From assembly GCA_020056155.1 (NCBI GenBank), contig JAGVII010000026.1, positions 1 through 5,362 of the forward strand: DNA of 5,362 nucleotides. The letters run 5' to 3'. Both the position numbers and the translations under genes were made by a program. Numbering within the stretch: the first letter of the stretch is position 1; each line of letters begins with the position of its first letter. The notes under the pieces were generated by a model. That model was not told the DNA's origin. It made no database searches and saw only the letters and a list, made by a program, of their open reading frames with translations. This stretch comes from Afipia sp. Its GTDB lineage: Bacteria; Pseudomonadota; Alphaproteobacteria; Rhizobiales; Xanthobacteraceae. Below, piece by piece: positions 1 through 5,315 of the stretch.

Positions 1-83
1 AAATGCTGGATCAGGGTTCCAGGCTCAGGCCCTTCGTAAAGGGTCTTGCCCTTGCCTTCGTAAATGCGACGCCGACGGCTCAT
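1..83 (-). CDS. purC: Phosphoribosylaminoimidazolesuccinocarboxamide (SAICAR) synthase, N-terminal fragment
   Basis: Read on the minus strand from the ATG at 83-81, the translation begins [20 protein letters not shown] and continues PGTLIQH before leaving the window after 27 codons. This is the characteristic start of alphaproteobacterial PurC: the YEGKGKxLYEG segment is the N-terminal strand pair that contributes to the ATP-binding lobe. PurC is a cytosolic enzyme that joins CAIR and L-aspartate using ATP in de novo purine synthesis. Only the first tenth or so of the usual ~240-260 residues is visible, so the active site cannot be checked. No clear Shine-Dalgarno sequence precedes the ATG (the upstream bases read GTACATCCCT), but the family-typical N-terminus fixes the start. 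In many relatives purS and purQ follow on the same strand; that would lie left of this window and is inference. Confidence 0.93.
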   Translation of the reverse strand, partial: MSRRRRIYEGKGKTLYEGPEPGTLIQH

Positions 84-132
84 AGGGATGTACCGTGTTC
101 TGTTGAAGTCCATGAATGGGGTGCTCCGGGTG

Positions 133-138
133 ATTATA
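133..138 (-). promoter_or_regulatory. Probable -10 box of the purC promoter
   Basis: The minus strand reads a perfect TATAAT here, 49 bases upstream of the purC ATG, which would give a 5' leader of about 40 bases. No good -35 hexamer stands at the normal 16-18 base spacing (the minus strand reads GGCAGC/CGGCAG there), so the promoter may be activator-dependent or the match may be chance. A perfect inverted repeat lies where the -35 should be. Confidence 0.45.
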
Positions 139-145
139 CGCGACC

Positions 146-163
146 CACGGCGGAGCTGCCGTG
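146..163. promoter_or_regulatory. Inverted repeat over the purC -35 region, possible operator
   Basis: CACGGC (146-151) and GCCGTG (158-163) are perfect 6-base arms around a 6-base centre GGAGCT. The element covers the place where the -35 of the purC TATAAT promoter would be. A regulator-binding site is an inference from position and symmetry; no known operator is recognised. It could also fold as a short hairpin in a longer transcript. Confidence 0.25.
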
Positions 164-279
164 AAGTCCAGAATCGTGAAACAAACCGCGAACCGGACTC
201 ATCGGCAACCTAACCGATTGATGTGACCGATACAACGCACGGGAACGCGTTTTACCGGCTTCCTGCGACCTCTCGGACG

Positions 280-308
280 TTGCCTTGCGGGGTCCGCACC
301 CCCTATAT
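280..308 (+). promoter_or_regulatory. Probable promoter of the ATP synthase zeta subunit gene
   Basis: TTGCCT (280-285) and CTATAT (303-308) are separated by exactly 17 bases, matching the alphaproteobacterial housekeeping sigma pattern TTGnCn-N17-CTATAT. Transcription would start near 315, leaving a leader of about 50 bases before the ATG at 366. The spacer carries two overlapping palindromes, TGCGG-GGT-CCGCA (286-298) and GGGGT-CCGC-ACCCC (289-302), which could be an operator or only reflect G+C-rich sequence. Confidence 0.6.
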
Positions 309-365
309 GCATGGTCCCGCCGCCAATCTTCCCGCGGCCTCAAATTCAGCTTACGGAACAGATAT

Positions 366-683
366 ATGTCCACTTTCGACAAGCGCCAGGAAGGCTTTGA
401 GAAGAAGTTCGCCCTCGACGAGGAACAAAAGTTCAAGGCCGAAGCCCGCCGGAACAAGCTGCTGGGCCTCTGGGCCGCCGAAAAACTGGGCAAGACCGGC
501 GACGAGGCCGCCGCCTACGCCAAGGAAGTGGTTTCGGCCGATTTCGAGGAGGCCGGCGATGCCGACGTCCTGCGCAAGGTCGTGAAGGATCTCGAAGGCA
601 AGGGTGTCAGCGAGGCTGACGTCCGCAAGAAGATGGACGAGCTGGTGGCGGTCGCCGTCGCACAGGTCAAGGCCGGACAATAA
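366..683 (+). CDS. F1Fo ATP synthase zeta subunit (DUF1476), ATPase inhibitor
   Basis: A 105-residue soluble, highly charged helical protein of the DUF1476 family, shown in Paracoccus denitrificans to be the zeta subunit that binds F1 and blocks ATP hydrolysis by the alphaproteobacterial ATP synthase. The family hallmark is clear: FALDEEQKFKAEARRNKLLG (residues 15-34), then LWAAEKLGKTGDEAAAYAKE (35-54), the DFEEAGDADVLRKV segment (59-72), and a C-terminal helix ending near AVAQVKAGQ. The length matches the usual 100-110. The ATG at 366 gives the normal N-terminus MSTFDKRQEGFEKKF, the region that is inhibitory in Paracoccus, preceded by a weak CGGA about 8 bases upstream. An in-frame TTG at 285 would add 27 residues, but it lies inside the predicted promoter and is not family-like. 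The gene stands alone, divergent from purC and convergent with trmJ, away from the atp operon. Inhibitory strength is known to vary between species and cannot be read from sequence. Confidence 0.93.
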   Translation: MSTFDKRQEGFEKKFALDEEQKFKAEARRNKLLGLWAAEKLGKTGDEAAAYAKEVVSADFEEAGDADVLRKVVKDLEGKGVSEADVRKKMDELVAVAVAQVKAGQ

Positions 684-703
684 ACCGCCCGATTTCGGTA
701 AAT

Positions 704-736
704 AACGCCGCGCGATCGGATCGCGCGGCGTTTGTT
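704..736. terminator. Bidirectional intrinsic terminator between convergent genes
   Basis: AACGCCGCGCGATC (704-717) and GATCGCGCGGCGTT (719-732) are perfect 14-base complements around a single base; with sterically allowed loop opening, a stem of about 12 G+C-rich pairs forms. On the plus strand it is followed by TTTGTTC, a short U-rich tail, 20 bases after the zeta stop. On the minus strand it lies 26 bases beyond the trmJ stop and is followed by ATTTACC. It probably serves both genes, more strongly on the plus strand. Confidence 0.75.
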
Positions 737-758
737 CTGCGCGGATGGAAGCGAGAAG

Positions 759-1949
759 CTAGGCCGTTGCGGCCAGCCTTTCGAGTTGCGCATCGAGGTC
801 GGCTTCCACATCCGCCGCGTTGAGAAGACATACGCGATAGCCCCGTGCTTCGAGCCATTCACAGCGCGCCGCCCGGTCTCGCGCAATCACGTCGGTTTCG
901 TTGGCGTTGACGAGTTCGATGGCCACCCGCTTGGTGAACGACACGAAATCCGGAATGTGACGCCCCACCGGCGTCTGCCGCTTGAAATGGGACGCGAAGC
1001 GGCGGTCCGTCCTCAGCGCCTGCCACAGAATCCGTTCCGCGTCGGTGGGATTGCGCCGCAATAGCCGGGCCAGCCCCTTTACCGTGCTGCTGTCTGACGT
1101 GGTGCGGCTTTCCGAATGTTCGGCCAGCAGCGCACGCAGCCGCGTCGCTTCGTTGCCGTCGAGGACCCCGCCTTTTGCCGGGCCTTTCCGGCCTTCCGCG
1201 ATGGCCATCACCACGCCATGCAGTGTGTGCATGTCCTGCTTGGTCGGCTCCATTCGCGTGAAGATATTGCGCATGTTCACCAGCATCGTATCGCGTTTTT
1301 CGGGCGGCCGGAGGAATTCGACCTTGTCGAGTTCGCTCACGAGATTGTCGAAAAACGCCTGCATCTGGTGGTTCGACGCCCGCTCGGAACGTTCGGGCAT
1401 GTCGAACGGCAGCGCGTTGGATGTGGCGAGCTTGAACCATTCGTAGCCCATCAGCAAAACCGCCTGGGCGAGGTTCAGCGAGGCGAAGCCCGGATTGACC
1501 GGAAACGTCACGATCCGGTTGGCGAGCGCGACCTCGTCGTTCTGCAAACCGTAGCGCTCGCGCCCGAACATGATCGCCGCCGTGCCGCTTGCTGCAGTTT
1601 CGCCGACGATCTGGCGGGCCGCCTCTTCGGGGCCAACCACGGGCTTGGCCTGGTCGTGCGCCCGCGCCGTGGTCGCAAACAGCAGCGAGCAGTCCGCCAC
1701 CGCCGCCTCGACCGTATCGAACAGCTCGACGTTATCGAGAATGTGATCGGCGCCTGCGGCCGCGCGCTGGGCGGCCATATTGGGCCAGCCATCGCGCGGA
1801 TTGACGATGCGCAGCCGCGTCAGCCCGAAATTGCCCATGGCGCGCGCACACATGCCGATGTTTTCGCCAAGCTGCGGCTCGACCAAAACCACCACGGGTC
1901 CGCCCAGTTCCTTGCGCATCTTCGTTTTATCGGTGCCTGAACCGGTCAT
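759..1949 (-). CDS. trmJ: TrmJ-type tRNA 2'-O-methyltransferase fused to a C-terminal DUF559 domain
   Basis: A 396-residue cytosolic protein with two parts. Residues about 14-262 are a SpoU/TrmH-family (SPOUT) methyltransferase of the TrmJ group, which transfers methyl from SAM to the 2'-OH of tRNA nucleotide 32. The three SpoU motifs are present: GENIGMCARAMGNFG (28-42, with N30 and R36), FGRERYGLQNDE (128-139) and NPGFASLNLAQAV (152-164), the last two forming the SAM-binding trefoil knot. Residues 195-262 match the helical TrmJ C-terminal region. Residues about 290-393 are a DUF559 domain (Vsr-like nuclease fold): LARLLRRNPTDAERILWQAL, then HIPDF (D334) and WLEARGYRV (365-373). The usual ELDGGQH-like catalytic stretch reads ELVNANE (345-351), so the second acid and the His are lost; nuclease activity is doubtful. 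E. coli TrmJ is about 246 residues and lacks this tail. The start is uncertain: AGAGG lies only one base before the chosen ATG (1949), and an ATG at 1919 would remove ten residues. The reading frame is unbroken across the domain junction. Confidence 0.9.
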   Translation of the reverse strand: MTGSGTDKTKMRKELGGPVVVLVEPQLGENIGMCARAMGNFGLTRLRIVNPRDGWPNMAAQRAAAGADHILDNVELFDTVEAAVADCSLLFATTARAHDQAKPVVGPEEAARQIVGETAASGTAAIMFGRERYGLQNDEVALANRIVTFPVNPGFASLNLAQAVLLMGYEWFKLATSNALPFDMPERSERASNHQMQAFFDNLVSELDKVEFLRPPEKRDTMLVNMRNIFTRMEPTKQDMHTLHGVVMAIAEGRKGPAKGGVLDGNEATRLRALLAEHSESRTTSDSSTVKGLARLLRRNPTDAERILWQALRTDRRFASHFKRQTPVGRHIPDFVSFTKRVAIELVNANETDVIARDRAARCEWLEARGYRVCLLNAADVEADLDAQLERLAATA

Positions 1950-1981
1950 GGCCTCTGCTTTGATTGTCCGCTGTGCCCTGC

Positions 1982-2010
1982 CGTAACGCAGCTGAGGCTG
2001 AACAGGTCAA
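1982..2010 (-). promoter_or_regulatory. Probable promoter of trmJ
   Basis: On the minus strand TTGACC (2010-2005) is followed after exactly 17 bases by GTTACG (1987-1982); TTACGG at 18 bases is an alternative. The -35 is close to the alphaproteobacterial CTTGAC consensus (CTTGACC on this strand), while the -10 is weak. Transcription would start near 1975, giving a leader of about 25 bases to the ATG at 1949. Confidence 0.5.
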
Positions 2011-2053
2011 GAGATTTTTCAAATCCTGGCAGATTTCACCGCAATGCGGCCAT

Positions 2054-2074
2054 GCTGAAAATCGCGTGTTCAGC
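2054..2074. promoter_or_regulatory. GCTGAA...TTCAGC palindrome upstream of the efflux operon, possible operator
   Basis: GCTGAA (2054-2059) and TTCAGC (2069-2074) form a 21-base interrupted palindrome, with one extra symmetric A-T pair inside (2061/2067). It lies 50 bases before the TTG start of the membrane fusion gene, in the region shared with the trmJ promoter. Related half-sites GCTGAG (1991-1996) and GCTGAA (1997-2002) occur inside the trmJ promoter spacer. Pumps of this class are commonly controlled by TetR- or MarR-type repressors binding such palindromes, but no regulator gene is in the window, so the role is inferred. Confidence 0.35.
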
Positions 2075-2113
2075 TTTGAATTCTCACCGCCGGTTGGAGT
2101 AGCTTCCCATTTA

Positions 2114-2121
2114 GAGGGTGA
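2114..2121 (+). promoter_or_regulatory. Ribosome binding site deciding the TTG start at 2125
   Basis: GAGGGTGA is a good anti-16S match, its GAGGG core ending 6 bases before the TTG at 2125. The first in-frame ATG downstream (residue 41) lies inside the membrane anchor and would destroy it. This supports the rare TTG as the real start. Confidence 0.65.
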
Positions 2122-2124
2122 CCC

Positions 2125-3297
2125 TTGACCCAGACAGATAACGACACTCCACAGCAGACGGCAGGTGCCGCGCCCGCGGCATCCGGCCGGCCTCCGGAGC
2201 GCACTCCCGTAAGCACCACGCTGCGCAGGTTGGCGATTCCAGTCATGTGCGTGATTGCCGCAGCGATCTTTGTGACCCTGGCAACGTTGCGCTGGAACGC
2301 CTGGGTCGGCGGCGCCGTCACCCAGACCACTAACGACGCCTATGTGCGCGCCGAGACGACGCAGCTCAGCAGCCGGGTTGCCGGTGAGGTGATCAAGGTC
2401 GCCGCGAGCGACTATCAGCACGTCAAGGCCGGCGATCTGCTCGTCGAGATCGATCCGGCCGACTATGAAGCGCAGGTGGCGCAGGCCGAAGCCGCGGTGA
2501 CGGGCGCTCAGGCGGTACTCGACAATCTTGCCAATCAGGTCGAGCTCCAGTACGCCACCATCGCGCAGTCCGAAGCGCAGCGCGCCTCCGCGGAGGCCCT
2601 GCTGGTCGAGGCGAAACAGGAGCAGAACCGTCAGCAGTCACTGACCCAGACGTTGGCGGGCACGCGCCAAAGACTGGAGCAGGCGACCGCGGCGCTCGCC
2701 AAGGCGGAGGCGGATGTCCAGGCCAGCCGGGCCGTGATCGCTGCCCAGCGGCATCAGCTCGAAGTTCTCGCCGGTACGAAAAAGCAGCGTGCCGCCGACG
2801 TTCTCGCCGCTCAGGCCGCTCTGAAGGCCGCACGTCTCAAGCTGGGCTACACCCGGATCGTAGCGCCGTTCGACGGCGTGGTGGGGGCTCGGCAAGTTCA
2901 GCCCGGCGATTACGTCAATATCGGCAGCAACCTGTTCAACGTGGTGCCGCTGCCGAACGTCTACGTCATCGCGAACTACAAGGAGACGCAGCTGACCCGT
3001 GTGAAGCCCGGACAACCGGTGGAGATCACCATCGATACCTTCCCGGACGAGACACTGCACGGGCACGTGGCGCGGATATCTCCGGCGAGCGGATCGCAGT
3101 TCGCCCTGCTGCCGCCCGACAACGCCACCGGCAATTTCACCAAGGTGGTGCAACGCATTCCGCTGCGGATCGAATTCGACAAGGGCCAGCCGCTGCTGAA
3201 CCATCTGCTGCCGGGCATGTCGGCGGTGACGCGAATCAATACCGAAGGAAGCGTTGCCCCTTTGGACGCCGGAGCCAAAGCCGGTGGCGGAAGCTAA
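2125..3297 (+). CDS. EmrA/HlyD-type periplasmic membrane fusion (adaptor) protein of a multidrug efflux pump
   Basis: A 390-residue adaptor that would link the inner-membrane MFS pump encoded next to an outer membrane TolC-like channel. In order: a Pro/Ala/Thr-rich cytoplasmic tail (1-33); one membrane anchor (about 36-57, RLAIPVMCVIAAAIFVTLA); the first half of the lipoyl (barrel-sandwich) domain with the typical TTNDAYVRAETTQLSSRVAG (68-87) and GDLLVEIDPADYEAQV (103-118); a long Ala/Glu/Gln-rich alpha-helical hairpin (about 112-238); the second lipoyl half with LGYTRIVAPFDGVVG (240-254) and VQPGDYVNIGSNLFNVVP (258-275); then a beta-barrel (NYKETQLTRVKPGQPVEI) and a C-terminal region ending in Gly/Ala-rich residues. 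NDAYV and APFDGVV are hallmarks of the EmrA subgroup, and the size fits EmrA (about 390). Translation starts at a TTG with a good ribosome site. The stop overlaps the start of the transporter gene, so the two are coupled. The substrate cannot be read from sequence. Confidence 0.92.
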   Translation: MTQTDNDTPQQTAGAAPAASGRPPERTPVSTTLRRLAIPVMCVIAAAIFVTLATLRWNAWVGGAVTQTTNDAYVRAETTQLSSRVAGEVIKVAASDYQHVKAGDLLVEIDPADYEAQVAQAEAAVTGAQAVLDNLANQVELQYATIAQSEAQRASAEALLVEAKQEQNRQQSLTQTLAGTRQRLEQATAALAKAEADVQASRAVIAAQRHQLEVLAGTKKQRAADVLAAQAALKAARLKLGYTRIVAPFDGVVGARQVQPGDYVNIGSNLFNVVPLPNVYVIANYKETQLTRVKPGQPVEITIDTFPDETLHGHVARISPASGSQFALLPPDNATGNFTKVVQRIPLRIEFDKGQPLLNHLLPGMSAVTRINTEGSVAPLDAGAKAGGGS

Positions 3298-4873
3298 AAT
3301 CATCGCCAGCGGGCCGGTTTCGGCCGGCCAGCCGGTCCACTATCCGCTGCTCGCCGTGATCGCGGTGCTGCTCGGCTCGTCGATGGCGAACATCGACAGC
3401 CGGATGTTCTCGATCGGCCTGCCCGATCTCAAGGGAGCCTTTTCGCTCAGTTACGACGAAGGAGCCTGGCTGAGCACGGCTTCAACCGCGTCGCAAATTT
3501 TCATCGCACCCGCAGTGGCCTGGCTGGCCACGGTGTTTGGCCTGCGCCGCATCCTCGGCGCCCCCAGTCTCGTCTTCGCGGTGATTTCGCTCGTTCTTCC
3601 ATTTGTCCGCGATTACCAGACACTTCTTGCCCTCACTATCCTTCACGGTCTGCTGCTCGGCACCTTCGTGCCCGCCACGCTATTGATCATTTTCCGCAAC
3701 CTGCCGATGCAGTGGTGGCTGCTGGCGATCGGGATCTACGCGTTACGGGTCGGCTTTTCGCTCAACTTCGGTCCGGCGCTGGTCGGCTTCTATGTCGATC
3801 AACTCGGCTGGCAGTGGTTGTACTGGCAGGATGCGATCATCGCCGTGCTGATGGCCATCCTAGTCTATCTCGGCGCGCCGCGCGATCCGGTCAACACCAG
3901 GCTGCTGGAAACCGCGGACTGGGGCGGCATGCTATTGCTCGGAACGGGTATTGCCATGGTCTATGCCGGTCTCGATCAGGGCAACCGGCTGGATTGGCTC
4001 AACTCCGGAACCGTCGTCGCGCTGCTCGGCTGCGGCGCGGTACTGCTGGTCGCGTTTTTCGTCAACGAGGCTCTGGTGAAGGACCCGTGGGCGCACGCCA
4101 ACGTGCTGTTCTCGCGCAATATCGGCTTCGCTCTGGTGGTCATCCTTCTCTACACCCTGACCAGTCTTTCGAACTCGTCGCTGGTGCCGAACTTCCTTTC
4201 GACCGTGGCGCAGCTTCGGCCCGAACAGACCGGGCACCTGCTTCTGATCTATGGCGTTCTGCCCATGGCGGTATGGTTTCCGCTCTCGATCTGGCTGCTG
4301 CGGCGGTATGACGTGAGAATCGTGTTGGTGATCGGTTTGATCACCTTTGCCGCCGCCGCCCTGCTCGGTACGCAAATCACCAACACCTGGCGGCTGACCG
4401 ACTTCATCCCGATCGTCCTGCTGCAATCGATCGGCCAGGCATTCACGCTTTTTCCGATCATCATCATCGCGCTCTCCAATTCCGATCCGACCCGGGCGAC
4501 CGCATTCGCCGCCTACATCCAGATCATGCGGCTCGGCGGCGCGGAGTTCGGTATCGCGCTGATGGGTACCTGGCTGCGGGTCCGCGAGCAGATCCATTCC
4601 AACTTCATCGGACAGCATGTAACGAGCGCCAAGGATCAGGTGGAGAACCTGCTGGCAAAACTCTCCGCGTATTTTGCCAGTTACGGAACCGGGACCGCCA
4701 CCGGACGCAGCGTCGGCACTTTGGCCGGCATTGTCCGGCGCGAAGCCAACGTACTGGCTTATATCGACGGCTTCTGGCTGACCTTCGGCTTCGCGATCGC
4801 AGCGCTGCTTGTCACCGCCCTGATCACCCGGTCTCCGCCGGGTCCCTTCACGCCGGCCGCAAAACGGCAATAG
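3284..4873 (+). CDS. DHA2-family (EmrB-type) MFS drug efflux transporter, 14 membrane helices
   Basis: A proton-driven inner membrane exporter of 529 residues, partner of the upstream adaptor. Fourteen hydrophobic segments are visible, near residues 21-38, 61-86, 90-108, 114-137, 144-170, 178-197, 214-233, 241-262, 279-304, 319-340, 346-365, 374-397, 405-431 and 494-514, as expected for DHA2. ANIDSRMFSIGLPDL (35-49) is the helix-1 motif (usually LDxTIVNVALP; here Ser-Arg follows the Asp), WLATVFGLRR (80-89) is a divergent motif A, and RVGFSLNFGPALVGFY with GWQWLYW (155-181) is motif C of helix 5. A roughly 60-residue loop (432-493) between the last two helices is typical of EmrB. The chosen GTG start (3284) follows GGAG by 9 bases, gives MAEAKIIASG and overlaps the adaptor gene by 14 bases. 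A TTG at 3254 with AAGGA 4 bases upstream is also possible (539 residues, 44-base overlap). No convincing terminator follows the stop. Substrate unknown. Confidence 0.92.
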   Translation: MAEAKIIASGPVSAGQPVHYPLLAVIAVLLGSSMANIDSRMFSIGLPDLKGAFSLSYDEGAWLSTASTASQIFIAPAVAWLATVFGLRRILGAPSLVFAVISLVLPFVRDYQTLLALTILHGLLLGTFVPATLLIIFRNLPMQWWLLAIGIYALRVGFSLNFGPALVGFYVDQLGWQWLYWQDAIIAVLMAILVYLGAPRDPVNTRLLETADWGGMLLLGTGIAMVYAGLDQGNRLDWLNSGTVVALLGCGAVLLVAFFVNEALVKDPWAHANVLFSRNIGFALVVILLYTLTSLSNSSLVPNFLSTVAQLRPEQTGHLLLIYGVLPMAVWFPLSIWLLRRYDVRIVLVIGLITFAAAALLGTQITNTWRLTDFIPIVLLQSIGQAFTLFPIIIIALSNSDPTRATAFAAYIQIMRLGGAEFGIALMGTWLRVREQIHSNFIGQHVTSAKDQVENLLAKLSAYFASYGTGTATGRSVGTLAGIVRREANVLAYIDGFWLTFGFAIAALLVTALITRSPPGPFTPAAKRQ

Positions 4874-4937
4874 CGCGTCCGGCGTTTGAGCATCGCCCTG
4901 CTGCTTGAGGATTCGGAAGCCGGGCAATCAGGGTCTT

Positions 4938-5063
4938 GAATCATATTCCGACGATCCGGATTCAAGCTGCGAAGGCTTTGAATCAATGTCTGAAGATTTT
5001 GATTCAACGCGTGAAGGGATCGATTCAACAACCGCAGAGACCGATTCAAGTCTCAACTCGCGC
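4938..5063 (+). repeat. Six-unit degenerate 21-base tandem repeat with one GANTC site per unit
   Basis: Units start at 4938, 4959, 4980, 5001, 5022 and 5043, exactly 21 bases apart. Each begins GA[A/T]TCA; positions 1, 2, 4, 5 and 6 are identical in all six and position 7 is A in five. A second conserved patch, GAAG-like, lies at unit positions 13-16 (positions 13, 14 and 16 agree in five of six). The rest is divergent. Position 3, the free base of GANTC, is the only one that varies within the core. GANTC is the target of the alphaproteobacterial cell-cycle methylase CcrM, and 21 bases is two helical turns, so all sites face the same side of the DNA. Further GANTC sites at 4910, 5099 and 5108 are out of phase. 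Whether this is a binding array, an old minisatellite or a relic repeat protein is open. Confidence 0.8.
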
Positions 5064-5177
5064 CCCCGAAATTATCTTTATAAATCAACGAGGTTAGCGA
5101 ATCGTTTGAATCTCATGCGAAACGCGAGACAGAACTGCGGGTGAGCCACCGTCCCCCAAAAACGACGGCTGCCGGAA

Positions 5178-5240
5178 ATGCCGGACACTTTCCCCGCTGA
5201 GTGGTTTCAGGCGGAGCGAAAATGCCCAAGTGTTCGGCGT
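5178..5240 (+). ncRNA. Candidate structured RNA: long nested hairpin
   Basis: As plus-strand RNA, 5178-5190 pairs with 5228-5240 in a continuous 13-pair stem (core GCCGGACACUU with AAGUGUUCGGC) that needs two G-U pairs (5184/5234 and 5179/5239). Inside it, CCGCUGA (5194-5200) pairs with UCA and GGCGG (5207-5214, one bulged G) around the loop GUGGUU. The G-U pairs would be mismatches on the minus strand, so any structure is more likely a plus-strand transcript. No U-run follows, so it is not a normal terminator. It could be a leader element of the next gene, a small RNA or an intergenic repeat. No known RNA family is recognised. Confidence 0.3.
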
Positions 5241-5315
5241 GGACTGCCTCCAGATTTACCGGCCGGAGTGGATTTCGGCGGGCATGCCAGAAAGTCTCAG
5301 GTGCGTTGCCTTCCA

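Larger units (their letters stand above)
104..170 (+). repeat. Pair of TGAAGTCCA direct repeats flanking the purC promoter
   Basis: TGAAGTCCA occurs at 104-112 and again at 162-170, 58 bases apart start to start, each followed within one base by GAAT. One copy is in the predicted purC leader and the other just upstream of its promoter. The spacing is compatible with two sites for one regulator across the promoter, but nothing in the sequence names one. Confidence 0.3.

Noticed and set aside
285..365. 27-residue upstream extension of the zeta subunit from a TTG
   Set aside because: The TTG lies in the predicted promoter, the added residues are not seen in the family, and the ATG at 366 gives the canonical N-terminus.
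223..585. Plus-strand open frame overlapping the zeta gene in another frame
   Set aside because: Pro/Ser/Arg-rich frame-shifted reading of a known gene and its promoter region; no domain.
1116..1940. Plus-strand open frame of 274 codons opposite trmJ
   Set aside because: Its translation is His/Arg-rich with no recognisable domain and it lies wholly antisense to the well-supported TrmJ coding sequence; it is a G+C-bias shadow.
2638..3303. Minus-strand open frame of 221 codons opposite the adaptor gene
   Set aside because: Antisense shadow of the EmrA-type coding sequence, with no family match and no ribosome site.
3932..4927. Minus-strand open frame of 331 codons opposite the MFS transporter
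   Set aside because: The product is Asp/Gln/Arg-rich with no domain, as expected for the antisense of hydrophobic helices; the transporter on the plus strand is unambiguous.
4874..4937. Intrinsic terminator for the efflux operon
   Set aside because: I looked for a G+C-rich hairpin followed by a T-run directly after the stop and found only weak, interrupted pairings.
4938..5063. CRISPR array
   Set aside because: The conserved core is only about 6-7 bases, the spacing is 21 bases, and there are no long identical repeats or cas genes.
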